From assembly GCA_025201805.1 (NCBI GenBank), contig MU619262.1, positions 65,978-129,977 on the forward strand: DNA of 64,000 bases, written 5' to 3'. Both the position numbers and the translations under genes were made by a program. Of the stretch, positions 34,193 through 45,394 are shown one piece after another. The first letter of the stretch is position 1, and each line of letters opens with the position of its first letter. The stretch comes from Parasitella parasitica. Lineage: Eukaryota; Mucoromycota; Mucoromycetes; Mucorales; Mucoraceae. Under the pieces are notes generated by a model. The model saw only the letters and a list, made by a program, of their open reading frames with translations. It did no database searches and was not told where the DNA came from.

Positions 34193-37100
34193 ATGTCAAC
34201 TTTAAATGCTCCCGCTGATGTAAATTTTGCTTTGGGCCAATCTGTTGCCCATCACTTCAAGGCATTCACGAATTATGTCAACCAGCAAACTAAAATGCAT
34301 GCTAACAAAGTGTTTGCTCGTTATGATTCCAATGGTGTATTCAAGACCTTAACCTACGCAGATATCGATCGTCTTTCTATTAACCTAGCGTGTAAATGGG
34401 CCAAAGATGCTCAAGGTACCGAAGTTGTTTCTTTCATTAGTGACCATTCTATCAATTACATGATCGTCATGCTGGCTATAATGAAGCTGCGTATTACCTT
34501 GCTCGCTATTTCTCCTCGTAACTCTGAAGCTGCTAATGTCAACTTGCTGGAAAAAACCCAATCCAAGCTTCTTATTGCTAATGCCAAGTATGAATCCATC
34601 GCAAAGAAGGCTGTTTCTCAAGTACCAGGTGTTAAGCTTATTACAATCCCTCCTCTTGATATTGAGACTATGGTTGAAGAACCTCTTGATCCTGATTACA
34701 AGCAAATCCTGAGCCTTGAATTCTCTGACGATGATATTTTGAAGCCTGCTTTGATTATCCACAGGTAATACATATATCTTTTGATTGCATTCATAGTAGG
34801 CTTACAAACCCGACAGTTCTGGCTCAACAGCTTTCCCCAAGCCCATCTATCTCAGTAACCGCTACCTGTTTAATGTCATGAACAATTTTGAACTTTTAGT
34901 CAATGCCAACGATAAATTAGAGAACTTGACTGATAAAGACGTTTTTCTTCCTGCGGTCCCTCTGTAAGTAATCTACTCTATAATTTGCTGTTCATTTACT
35001 AAATTATTTTTACCATAGCTTCCACATCTTTGGATTTTTCGGCTACTTTTCTGTTACGGCATTTGGAGGTTCCTGTGTTTTCTTGGAGCAGTACCCTCCC
35101 TCTCAAGCTGAAATCAGCAAAGCTCTAGAAGCTAACAACGTTACCATGATGGCTGCTCCTCCTCTTATCCTCGAACAAATGATCCCTTACCTCGAAGAAA
35201 CTCAGGATTTTAATGCTGTTCAAAAACTCAAATATGTCATATTTGGTGGCGCACCTCTGAAGCATCAATCGGGAGCCTGGCTTCAAGCTCATGGTATCAA
35301 TATTCGTAACATGTATGGAAGCACGGAAACTGGTGCCATCATGACCTCTGAATTCGATCGCAAAAGTAACAACTGGAGTTCTCTTCGTCTGTTCCGCAGA
35401 GATTCTCAGGGCATGCCTTATGGTACTTTTGAGGTTAATGATCAAAGCGAACCCAACATTAAGCATCTTTACATCCACGCTGACAGCCCTTCTCTGGCAA
35501 ACAATGTTTCCAATCGTGCAGATGGAGGCTATGACACTCAAGATCTGTTTATTGAAAATCCCAACTTTCCTGGCTATTTTGATTATTTGGGTCGCCGAGA
35601 TGATACGCTGATTATGGAGAATGGTGAAAAGACTAATCCTGTCCCTATGGAAGCTACTATCCGTCAAAGCCCCATGATTGAGCAAGTCGCCGTTCTTGGT
35701 CAAAGCCGTCAATGTACGGCTGCTTTGGTTCAACTGAACAGAGATTTTGCCGAGCGTTTTGGTCCCGAAGAAATCATTGCTGCTGTCCATGCTGCCGTCA
35801 AGGAAGCTAATCTTGAATGTCCTGGACACAGTAGACTCCTCCCTCAAATGGTCAAGATTTTACCTTTCAACAAGGTCTTGCCCTCCACCGATAAGGGTAC
35901 TGTAATGCGTAAGAAGGCCGAATCCACCTATCAAGATGCAGTTGATAAACTCTACAAAGAATTCTTGGAAGGTCCTACCTCCCACACAAAGACCAATGCC
36001 GGTGATGACACTTCTTCCTGGACTCCTGAGGAAACTGAAGATTTCCTGATTACTTGTGCTTCTGAAGTTTTGGATGTTGTTCGATCTACTTTTAAGGATC
36101 GTACTCAATCTGTATTCGACTTTGGTCTTAATTCACTCCTTGCCATCCAACTTCGAAACCGTATTGCCGAATATTTTGATGATGTCCCTCAAAACTTTCT
36201 GTTCCAGCATCCCAGTATTGAGTCTATGCGCCAAGCTCTTACGAGCGGTCAAGGAAAAGATATCTCGGAGCAAATTGAGAAGCGTTATCAGCAAACCCAA
36301 AGGTTAGCTGAATCTTATCTTAAAAAGGCCAAGGTCGATTTCCCTCGTGCCCGTAACCACTACAATGAAAGGAAAGGCAAGATCGTTCTCTTGACTGGTG
36401 TCACTGGCTCTCTTGGTTCCTTCATGTTGCGTGATTTGCTGCAAGATCCTACAGTTCAAAAGGTATACTGTTGTGTTCGTGGCAAAAACAATGAGCTGCA
36501 GAGTCGTCTCTACGAAGCTTTTGAATCTCGTTCTCTTGATACTTGTCTTTTAGACACTGAACGTGTTGAGGTCTTACCCATGCGTTTCAGCGAACCTTTC
36601 CTCGGCTTTACTGAGGAACGTTACTACCAACTCAAGGAAGAAATCACCATTGTTCAACACTGTGCTTGGTTGCTCAACTTTAACATGCCTGTGGATCATT
36701 TTGACAAGGAATGCATTCAGCCCTTCTACAATCTCTTGCAGTTTGCTTACAAGGAGGTGAACCCTATGCATGTCCATTTTATCTCTAGCATCTCTGCCAG
36801 CGCTGGTGCTGGTGCTGAAATCGATGAAGAACCTTTGCCCCTTGATGCCCACGTTTCCATGCCAATGGGTTACGCTCAATCCAAATTTGTTGTTGAAATC
36901 CTCTTTAACTATCTGACTTCTGAAAAGAACTTTCCCTGTTACATTGAACGTCTTGGCCAAGTCTGTGGCGACTCTGTTAATGGTGTGTGGAACGTGTCTG
37001 AACAATATCCCCTCATGTTTATCGGCGGCGGCTCTGTAATGCATAAAATGCCCAACTTGGATACTGTTATTGACTGGATCACTGTCGACTATGCTGCAGC

Positions 37101-37479
37101 TTCCATTGCTGATATCATGCTTCGTACAGCCTATCTTCCTGCCAATGCTGAACTGTCTATTTACCACATTGTCAACCCTCGTCTTGTCATGTGGTCCGAT
37201 GTCCTTACCGCTATGAAAAAGTCTGGTATGAAGTTCAACACTGTGGAGCCTTTCGAATGGGTGGAAGATCTTGCCAAGGATGACACTAACCCCGCTTTCC
37301 GCCTCATGTCGTTTTATGAGGATAATTTTAAGGGATCCTTCAATATGCCCATCTGGAAGACAGTAAAGACAAGCGCCCTTACTCCCATCATATCTCAGGC
37401 CCCTGTTCTTGATGCCGATTTGTTTAGTAAATTCCTGACTCGCTGGCAATCAGTTGGTTTCTATAACCCTGCCGTTTAA
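34193..37479 (+). CDS. NRPS-like adenylate-forming reductase (A-T-R)
   Basis: Predicted to activate a carboxylic acid as its adenylate, load it on a carrier phosphopantetheine, and release it by NADPH reduction as aldehyde or alcohol. Three exons, about 1060 residues. Adenylation domain: SSGSTAFPKPI (A3, across an intron, about residue 191), FHIFGFFGYF, YVIFGGAPL, MYGSTETGAIM (A5, about 338), YLGRRDDTLIMENGEKTNP (A7/A8). Carrier protein: FDFGLNSLLAIQLRNR, with the phosphopantetheine Ser of LNSL near residue 611. Reductase: LTGVTGSLGSFMLRDLL (about 697), SSISASAGAG and YAQSKFVVE (Y-x3-K), NAD_binding_4 type. It resembles fungal class III-IV reductases and alpha-aminoadipate reductase without the condensation-like part. 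Substrate unknown. Codon choice looks more C-rich than neighbours, suggesting high expression. Confidence 0.9.
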
Positions 37480-37747
37480 ACATTCCTTTCAACTAGCATA
37501 CAATCATCATCATTCAAATAAAGAATTATTTTAATTATTTTAACCTATATATATATCAAATAAATAAATAAATAAAGGCATTGTATTATATAACCGTTCT
37601 CGAAGAAATTATAACGAGCAAGGCTTTATTACAGCTGAAGAAAATAGGATACCATAAAAGAAGATTGGAGCAAATTTTTAATGTTATATATGAGTAAAAA
37701 TGATTTTTATGATACATTGAGTGAGGTTGATACAGTTGTGTAAAATT

Positions 37748-39504
37748 CTAGTTGAAATGCATTTTGAATTCGCCTCCACCGGGGAAGCCACCACTTCCAA
37801 ATGGAAAGCCGTTTTGAAAGGTGAATCCCCCCTGTCTCTGTTGAAAGGGGAAGCCACCGTAGCCTGGTGGTGGTCCTCCACCATTGCCTTGCTCCGGATC
37901 GTACGGGTCAAATCCATTATCATATTGTTGTCTCATATCTGCGTAGCTCAAATCATAAGTCAAACAGTTTATACTACTTGGATGTCCACTTACCAGCGTC
38001 ACTCAGCACTTCATACGCTTGATTGATCTCTGCCATCTTTTTCTCAACTTGCTCTTTATCAAGATCGCCACTGTATTTATCAGGATGCCACTCATGAGCC
38101 TTCTTACGATACGCCTTCTTGATTTCACGGCTGTCAGCATTCGGTGATACATCCAGCATCTTGTAATAATCCTTCTTTTTCGACAACTTCAGCTGCTGCT
38201 GTGCTTTTTGGAGTAAATGTCGTAGTCGCTGATCACGGCCATCGGATATTTCATTGGCCTTTTCCAGATCATTGACAGCATTTTCATATTCCTTTCTATT
38301 CAACAAAACCTCTCCGCGGTAGATCAAGGCGTCCACATCATCACCTTGGATTTCCAGCGCCTTCGAGCACCAAGACTCAATCTTTTCTTCATCCTTATCC
38401 TTTTGTTCGCCATGTAACTTACAAGCCATTTGGTAGCATTTGAGATGCAAGCGTTTAGGCAATTCATCCACCTTCAATTCTTGCTTTAATGCTTCAAAAT
38501 CGGCGTCAACTTCTGAAAGAATACCTTGGCGATTAGGTGTCCCAATAAGACGGTTAGATGCAGTTGCATATTTCTTCAGCTCGATGTCCTTTTCGATGGA
38601 TGTAATGTCTTTGCTCAGTTTCTTCATTTTCTTGAATAATTGCTTGCACTGCTTTTGTTCGGGATCGTAATAAAGACATTGTTTGATGTGGGTTAATGCG
38701 CCCTGAGGTTCATAAAGCGAATAAAAGTTGATCTTGGATAAAAGCATAAGAATGTTGGGATCAGAAGGGTTGAGCTGTGCTACTCGGGCAAAATCTCCAG
38801 CGGCCTCATCGATTTCACCTTTTGCAACATGGCACTGAGCTCTCAAGACACGAGCCTTGGGAAACAAGGGCGCTACACGTGAAACTGAAGTTGCGAGACT
38901 GATGCAGTTATCGTAATTCCCTTTCTCCATTTCCACGCTGGCTTGTTTTATTGCGCTTTCGGCCATGTTTACTGTATTGAGCTGTGTAAAGCAAAAACGA
39001 AAATTAGCATGAACTTGCCATACAAAAAAACTTGTCTCCTCATACCAAATTTCCGGCTTCTTTATGATCAGGGTGGTTGGCCATGAAACCCTTTATATCT
39101 GCAATGGCCAGTATAAACTGTCCTTCTTTGGCATAGATTCGAGCTCTTTCCATCAAAGCCTTATCAAAATCAGGCTTCAAGCTCAAAATTGTCGTAAAAT
39201 CATCGGTGGCAGCACTGTTGCGGCCTAAAGAAAGGTAGGCAGCTGCTCTTTTAAAGTAGGTAAGGTAGTTGTCTGGTTCTTGGCCTGTATATAAAAGCAT
39301 GTATGAGTGATGTTTCGCTTTTGTAATGGCATTTTTACACTTACGAATAGCTGCATCAAAGCTAATTAAAGCGTCGTTGAATTTTCCACTTGTCAAAAGC
39401 TCATTCCCCTCAGACAAATGTTGCTGAATGGTTTTATCCCCGAGTACAGAATATGAAAATAGGAACGGAAGCACACAGGCAATAAGGTAGCGATGATGTC
39501 TCAT
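37748..39504 (-). CDS. DNAJC3: DnaJ homologue subfamily C member 3 (P58IPK-like ER co-chaperone)
   Basis: ER-lumenal Hsp40 that presents clients to BiP. The start MRHHRYLIACVLPFLFSYSVLG is a signal peptide. TPR repeats follow: IQQHLSEGNELLTSGKFNDA, YLTYFKRAAAYLSLGRNSAA, ALMERARIYAKEGQFILAIA and more through DALIYRGEVLLNRKEYENAV, at least seven units. The J domain is near the C-terminus (KKDYYKMLDVSPNADSREIK) with an intact HPD in KKAHEWHPDKY. A Gly/Phe/Gln-rich tail (GGFPFQQRQGGFTFQNGFPF) ends the protein. Four or five exons, about 500 residues, matching animal P58IPK; most yeasts lack this protein. No HDEL or KDEL at the C-terminus, which reads EFKMHFN, as in animal homologues. Divergent from TMEM18. 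Confidence 0.92.
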
Positions 39505-39725
39505 TGTGTAGAATATAAAAAAGAGAGGAGGAAAAAAAAGGAAGAGTGCTGCTCTGAGTAGTGGTATTTTATATCAGGCAGGTCTTTATGTGTATTTTTT
39601 TGATTGGTTTAGTTTGTGATACTCGATCACTTTCTCGCACGAAGTGTGACGCTACCAATGTGTCCCAACGTAAGTATGTGTTCTCTCTTTTATCTTATTG
39701 TTTCTAGAAGATACCAGCAAACAGA

Positions 39726-40406
39726 ATGCCGAGACAAACCGCAGATCCTTTGAATAACTTATTAGCAAATATTCGATCAGAGCTGGAAAATGCAGACATG
39801 CTTGGCTCGTATGCAGAGCGTACGATCGATTTCTTCAATGCAGTAGTGTGGCAAGACATTTGTATTCATTAAGTGAAAATTAAATGCGTTGCATACGTAG
39901 GTAGACTGGACCCAGCCTTGGATAATGTGCATCATGGTATTCCATCTAACTTGCTTTATGTTTGCAGTGGGATTGAGGAACAAGCATAATGCGCTATCCG
40001 TTTACTTGTTCATCCTGTGCAAGTATAAATCAACATGAGTCGCCAAAGCAGCACAAGGCTAATGCATATGTTGTATAGTGGGATTGGCCGCATTGACTCA
40101 GCCTTTGAATAATCTCGGAATGAAACACTGGAAATCGTTCTCAAAGCAGCCCTATTTTGACGCATCTGGTATATTCATCGTGTCTGCATACTCGTTCCCG
40201 TTACTTTTTAATGGGTTTGTTACACTGGTAAATTAAATTTTATATTATCCTAGAATGTTATTTTTGATCCATCAATGTTGATTTTATAGGTATTCGTCCT
40301 CAGAGCAACAGTTTCCGCATTAATCAATGCAAAAAGAGGCCAATTGCAGCAAAAGATAAACAAATCAAAGCAGCAATCCCTACAAAAAGCAAAAAAAAAG
40401 GAATAA
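39726..40406 (+). CDS. TMEM18: TMEM18 family membrane protein
   Basis: Small nuclear-envelope or ER membrane protein family; role uncertain. Three exons, about 162 residues. Opening: MPRQTADPLNNLLANIRSEL, then SYAERTIDFFNAVVWQD or, spliced, FFNAVDWTQPWIMCIMVFHL. The VDWTxPWI motif, KHWKSFSKQPYFDASGIFIV and YSFPLLFNGFVTLVFVL match the family's DWTEPWL, NWRLFSKYQYFDSRGMFI and PLL regions. Three or four hydrophobic helices and a lysine-rich coiled tail (SKQQSLQKAKKKE) are visible. A GC-AG intron at 40019-40078 is needed to keep the frame. In the first junction an intron from the GTAGTG donor to GTAG before GTAGACTGG is used. An ATG at 39658 reads out of frame and is ignored. Confidence 0.85.
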
Positions 40407-40509
40407 ATCTGCTAGAAAACAGCAAACTATTTCGTATGCATTTTATATCGAATGCAGTAAATTAAAATTTTGTATTAATCATAAATTTGATTTGTACCAC
40501 ACGAAATTG

Positions 40510-40517
40510 TATAAATA
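40510..40517 (+). promoter_or_regulatory. TATA box of the CAP/PR-1 gene
   Basis: TATAAATA lies 63 bases upstream of the start codon of the secreted CAP protein, in a clean AT-rich leader with a short CT-rich stretch before the ATG. Confidence 0.6.
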
Positions 40518-40572
40518 TTCAACATTTGATACTAGTAATTTTTGCAACATCAAACCTCTTCCGTTCCTTTAA

Positions 40573-41076
40573 ATGTTTTCCTTTCATATCGCTTTACTCT
40601 CGCTGGCCATTGTGTTGAGCAGCTTCACGTTGCAAGTCTCCGCCACTTCTGCTAAAAGTGCAAAGACTATTCTCAAGTTGCACAATAAACTTCGTGCGAA
40701 ACACCATTCGCCTGCTGTCAAATGGGACACTAAATTAGCTACCTATGCTCAAAAGTGGAGCAACAAGTGTGAATTCAAGCACAGTAGTGGCTCCTATGGG
40801 GAGAACTTGGCCTTGGGCTACCCCTCTTGGACAACTGTTATCAACGGTTGGTATAACGAAGTCAAGCAATACAATTACAAAAACCCTGGTGTCTCTGGTC
40901 AAACCGATCATTTTACTGCTATTGTTTGGAAGTCGACCACCAAGATTGGCTGTGGCGTCAAGACCTGCAATAACCGCGGCAAAGCTTACAAGTTATATAC
41001 CTGTTCGTACGCTCCTTTTGGTAACATTGTTGGCAATAATAACCAATACTTTGTTCAAAATGTACTTGAACCCTGA
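40573..41076 (+). CDS. Secreted CAP/PR-1 (SCP) family protein
   Basis: Intronless, 167 residues. MFSFHIALLSLAIVLSSFTL then QVSATSAKS is a signal peptide. The CAP fold is clear: ILKLHNKLRAKHHSPAVKWD (helix 1 with conserved His), YAQKWSNKCEFKHSSGSYGE then NLALG (CAP1/2 region), TDHFTAIVWKSTTKIGCGV (HFTxIVW), and YTCSYAPFGNIVGN (CxYxPxGNxxG). Conserved His, Glu and cysteines are present; the cysteines can form disulphides outside the cell. Fungal members (Pry proteins) bind sterols and fatty acids; this is a family inference. Strong TATA box and a single exon suggest high or inducible expression. Confidence 0.95.
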   Translation: MFSFHIALLSLAIVLSSFTLQVSATSAKSAKTILKLHNKLRAKHHSPAVKWDTKLATYAQKWSNKCEFKHSSGSYGENLALGYPSWTTVINGWYNEVKQYNYKNPGVSGQTDHFTAIVWKSTTKIGCGVKTCNNRGKAYKLYTCSYAPFGNIVGNNNQYFVQNVLEP

Positions 41077-41421
41077 TTAAATAAACATTCATCCGTATAA
41101 ACACATATACTTTGAATTGAATTTGTTATTGACGAGCCTGCTTTGTCATATCATTAACCTCCATGTAAAATTTTACCTCGCAAGCATACGGGTGTATCTA
41201 CAATAACCCTACTTAAATCCTAACGATTAGTGTTGGTCTGCTAAACAGGGACCACAGAAACTTCCAAAAAAAGGCTATCCTGAAAAACTGAACAATAAAA
41301 TCTTGTCCAAGTCAAGACGCTTCAGCAGCATGCGGGCAAATACATCTATTGAACAGGTGATGTATAGTAAACCAGCCTCATGGCTTTATGATCAAGAGAC
41401 GTCTGTGAAGCAAGAAGTTTA
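41077..41421. other. Convergent intergenic region
   Basis: Space between the stops of the CAP gene and the minus-strand hydrolase. No gene recognised. Confidence 0.5.
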
Positions 41422-42780
41422 TTATGCAATAATGGGAGACACAGAGATAACCTTGGTTTCAATCTCAGGCTTAATATGTACAGAACGAGATTGCGATTGC
41501 TTGCCAACCAACAGAGTTTTTGCCAATGTATCCAACCGTGTAGTACTAGAAACAGAGGGGCTCTCTGTATGTTCAGCAGCTTCAGATAGTGAACGGGTGG
41601 CAAAAGCAACAAACTCTTCATCCGATGATGTCAAGATATGTTTATCTTGCGCTTTGACAAGCTCTCGAATAAAATACCAATCGTGCAGGCAATCCTCTTT
41701 TCTTATATAAACATTGCACGTTTTATCTTGCTTTACAGTGTGTGCTAATGTCAAAATATCATCACGCATTACTTCCTGTTCTCCTACGTAGACCATGACA
41801 TTTTTGGGGACAAATCTATCGAAATCCTTGCTGATGAGTGCTAGTTTCAATAGATGCAAGTCGTCGGTGTTGGTGGCTTCTGGTAGATTGAGATACTCTT
41901 TCAAAACACGAGATGCTAGTTCAGGCGTAATGATATCATTTCCAAACTGCCAAAGCCAAGACGATGTGTTGGCCGAAACTAACGGCGATACTAGCAAAAT
42001 ACCTGCCGGGATTTCGGCTGCATAGTTGGACCGTGAGGCACCAATATCTTTAAGGATGTCGGGTGCATATACTCGAATAAGCGTCTCCAAACAGAGTGCT
42101 CCGCCAGCACTATCACCTGAAAGAATGATTTTTGATCCGGGTATCTAGAAATATTATATCGGTAAAGAGGGTGCATTATCAAGGCCTTTTATGGAATTAC
42201 ATTCAATGTGTTAATCAGGTACTCATATGCAGCCACACACTCAAGGACTGGAACGGGATACATACTTTCCGGTGCTAAGCCTAACACTAGTTGTTAGCTT
42301 TTGTGAGGATCAACATTTTGATATGTGGCGCGCATACTATATTCAATTGATAAAATCAATGCATTGATATTATGGTTTTCTTTTAATAGATGAATCCAAT
42401 TCTGAAAGACATCCATATACATTGTACAATGGCCGACACGGAACGCACCACCTTCATTATTGTTAGTCATGGATCGTTCAATGAGTATATTTGAATAAAC
42501 ATATACCGTGGACTTTGTAGATGATCATATCAGCGTCCTTAATTCTTTGCAATAGCAGGTCATCATCTTGGTATTTGGCTATACTGGGACCAATCCAAGC
42601 CCCTTTCCATGTTGGTGTTTCCATCATTTTGATCCAGCTCATCTGCGACTTTTTTGGTGCCGTGAAGTCGGCAATCAAATATCGAGAGATAGAAGGCGGA
42701 AGGGACAAGATACATTGAATGATTGGAGCCATAATCGATGTGGGTATGTTGGCCTTGATTAATTGTCGAATAGTTTCCAT
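41422..42780 (-). CDS. Alpha/beta hydrolase (Abhydrolase_3, HSL/steryl-acetyl-hydrolase-like)
   Basis: Probable lipase or esterase. Four exons. METIRQLIKANIPTSIMAPI is a hydrophobic N-terminal helix. IIYKVHGGAFRVGH spans an intron and gives the HGGA oxyanion motif of the HSL group. Then LILSIEYMLGLAPESMYPVP (LAPE..YP), IILSGDSAGGALCLETL (nucleophile Ser in GDSAGG), VMVYVGEQEVMRDDI (likely acid region: the acid in GEQEVMRDD is probably Asp), and EDCLHDWYFI with the catalytic His. The C-terminal 80 residues (SSDEEFVAFATRSLSEAAEH..) are an extra Ser/Thr-rich tail. Resembles yeast Say1 and fungal sterol deacetylase-type lipases. Substrate unknown. The start lies 26 bases below an A46 tract on the plus strand. 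Confidence 0.85.
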
Positions 42781-42805
42781 GATGATACACAAAAAAAATG
42801 TGCAG

Positions 42806-42851
<46 letters not shown>
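42806..42851. repeat. A46 tract upstream of the hydrolase start
   Basis: 46 consecutive A on the plus strand, hence T46 on the strand of the hydrolase, ending 25 bases before its ATG. Length may be affected by assembly. Confidence 0.85.
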
Positions 42852-42856
<5 letters not shown>

Positions 42857-43174
42857 AGAAAGATGCACTGTTTATATACCTTTCCATAGATGCCGAGTAG
42901 CTATCCGACTAATCCGTACCTTTTGATATCTTTCTCCCCCAAACGATTTAGAATGAATAATTGATATTTTCCTCATTAGGAGCGGCAAAGCTCCTGCTGA
43001 TAGAAACACATTCACATGCGCTTAACAATTAACGGTAATTCTCTAGAGCTAGTATAGACGTATCTGAAAAAAACATAGCAGATATCAAACATAAACAACT
43101 AATCGAATCCTACATATAAGCGAGCAATCAAGGGGTGTGCAATATCTTTAGTAAAGCGCGTTTATTAGATGAAA

Positions 43175-45394
43175 TCAAACTCTGTCTGCGGATCTATCAT
43201 GCGAAGGCTCTATTTCATGAGTGGGAACTGCAGCATATTCCCCAAACACTTCATTTTCAATCGCAGTCTGGCCCTGATTTCGAATGGATTGATTATAAGA
43301 ATGACTAGGTGTATCCTTGATGACAATTTGATAATACTATACAATACTTGGTTAGCTACTAGAAAAAAAAAGCGCCATTTGTCTAGGTTACCCAAAATCC
43401 CGTGCATGCAACCATGGATAGTATAGCGGAGACGTATGGAACTAATAGTATTATGAATGTAAATGATGAGCTGTTTAGTCAATATATTAAGTTTGTCATA
43501 CTTACGCCAATAAGGGTAATATTGATTTTTAACGGGGATGAACACAAATATAAGTGCGTATGTAGTGAATGCCAGGAAGACATACACGCACACTAATGGT
43601 GCCTGGATAGGCCTGTTGCTCTTTGGCTCACGTCGTCTTAAAATCAGCACTGCCAATGCCATTAAAAAGTAGAATACCTATATAAAAATACAACATTAGA
43701 TTGCATCAGACAGCCATCGTGTACGCAATGAGTTTACATAGACCGGATAAGCGGCAAACGCAACAATAAATTGATAAACAGCACCTGGAGGTGGCCCTAC
43801 AATGAATACGATTGACAGTGCATATTGCAACAGATAAGCATAAACAGGACTTTCAACCCGCGTATCCACCTTGCCAAACACATGACCGTATGGTAATAAT
43901 CCTTGTCTAGCAACTTCCATGATAACTCTAGTAAACGAATAAATGAATTGATATGTCCCTAGTCCGAGTGCGTAAACCCACCTCCCGCCAGTAAAGTTCA
44001 TGGATGCAGCACATCCAAAAGAACTAAGGCCAATAAATACGGGGAGTACCTTTGTTGCAAAATTTTGGCCCAAAGATCGAGTAAAACTAAAGGAGGTTTG
44101 AGCTGGGCACAATACACTATCACGATTTATCCTGCTTACAATGCTGCTGCCACTATAAACTCGGAGCTCTTCATAGTATCCAGTGGTAGCACAACTAAGT
44201 AAGCAATATTTGTAAAGATATAAAGTGTTGCAGTAGTTAGTAAAGCAGCAGCTGATGCCTTTGGCAGACTTTTTATCGGGTCCTACGTCCTTTCTTTTTT
44301 AGTATTCAGTATATGCGGCTTGATATATGTGATTACCTCGACTTCGTCTATAATGTAGTTGAGATTGTGCCAACCGCTGTAGCTATTCATCACGTAATAC
44401 AGTGCCGACGCATAAGGCCCTACTGTAGTTGATGTCCCTAGGAAAGAGAGATTGAGGCCAGCCTCTACGTCGGACGGAATGGCCTTTACCAGGACTAAAA
44501 AACCGATACAAGCGATCAATAAAAGTACTGAGATCTTTATAACTGTGAGGAGTGTGATCATCTTCATCGTCGTCTTTGTAGATAATATGTTGACGGTCGT
44601 CAAGATAGTTGCACTAAGCACTATATAACCAACCGCTCAGCGCACTGATGAAAACAAAACCTAGTATAATGCAACCTACATGCCCAGCCCCGTTCAATCC
44701 AATGAGATTTATATGTCGGTCCAAATATCGTGTAATTCAAGTAGCCTCCAAACACAATACCTATCAGTGCATGTTACTATCGATTGATCCCGACTCAATC
44801 TCCCATCTACAAACCCTGAGATGCAACTCCACTAGATCTATTCATTAAGCTCCAGTATGTAAATAAATATGCCAAGAGATATTTTGGCTTTCTATAGCAA
44901 TATTCTAAATAGCCAACTTCTCCGCCACTAAAGGTATCATCAATCCTATTGCGTTTCCTATAAGCATCATACCGATAAATACCTGCGAGGAAGCTTAGAG
45001 ATACGTTAGAACCACACCAATATCTTTTATTGTAATATTTGCGGTTATATACGTGCCATTGTTCCTAGCTCCATAAACGTAAACGTGCCAGAAAGAGCAA
45101 TCAGCGCACCTATGAACCATATGATGAGGTTCATTCCTCCTGACCCCACTAATTGCAAGGTCAGTGCAGGCCCAACAAAAATGCCAGCACCGATGATATA
45201 GCTCACGTTTACCATCGCTCCTTGTATCCAGCCAATTTTTCGTTCAAGACGCTGGTCTACGATTACCGTTGTTATTGCTGTTGCTATAGCAAACAACTAG
45301 CAACATACGTACCTCCTACTGCTAATGGTTCCATATGCTCGATTTGATCTGCTAGCTCCGGATGTCTTAGCATGGGTTCATTTTCTGGATTCAT
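43175..45394 (-). CDS. Amino-acid permease of the APC superfamily (LAT/Mup1-like)
   Basis: Multi-pass plasma-membrane transporter for amino acids. About eleven exons, including short ones. MNPENEPMLRHPELADQIEH is a cytosolic head. Then WIQGAMVNVSYIIGAGIFVG (helix 1, with IGAGIFVGP), FIGALIALSGTFTFMELG, GGEVGYLEYCYRKPKYLLAY, GIVFGGYLNYTIFG, WIERGWALLSATILTTVNIL joined over a 57-base intron, FHNLNYIIDEVE-type region (SGWHNLNYIIDEVED), PVFIGLSSFGCAASMNFTGG, RVIMEVARQGLLPYGHVFGK, FIVGPPPGAVYQFIVAF. About 12 helices, about 540 residues. Ends EPSHDRSADRV. The frame breaks seen when the exon near 44.6 kb is read through are explained by introns. Substrate is a guess; fungal LAT-like carriers take methionine or other neutral amino acids. 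Confidence 0.85.

Noticed and set aside
39658-39725. ATG at 39658 as the TMEM18 start
   Set aside because: It reads out of frame after the GTAAGT intron (stop in exon 2); the ATG at 39726 gives the protein directly.
42563-42868. Open frame with a long Phe run opposite the hydrolase start
   Set aside because: The Phe run is the A46 tract read on the other strand; the frame overlaps the hydrolase exon and has no motifs.
44560-44770. Apparent frameshifts in the permease (reading WIERGW / VGCIILGF / SATILTTVN in three frames)
   Set aside because: A 57-base GTAGGTT..TATATAG intron joins WIERGWA directly to LLSATILTTVNI, as in related permeases, so the gene is intact.
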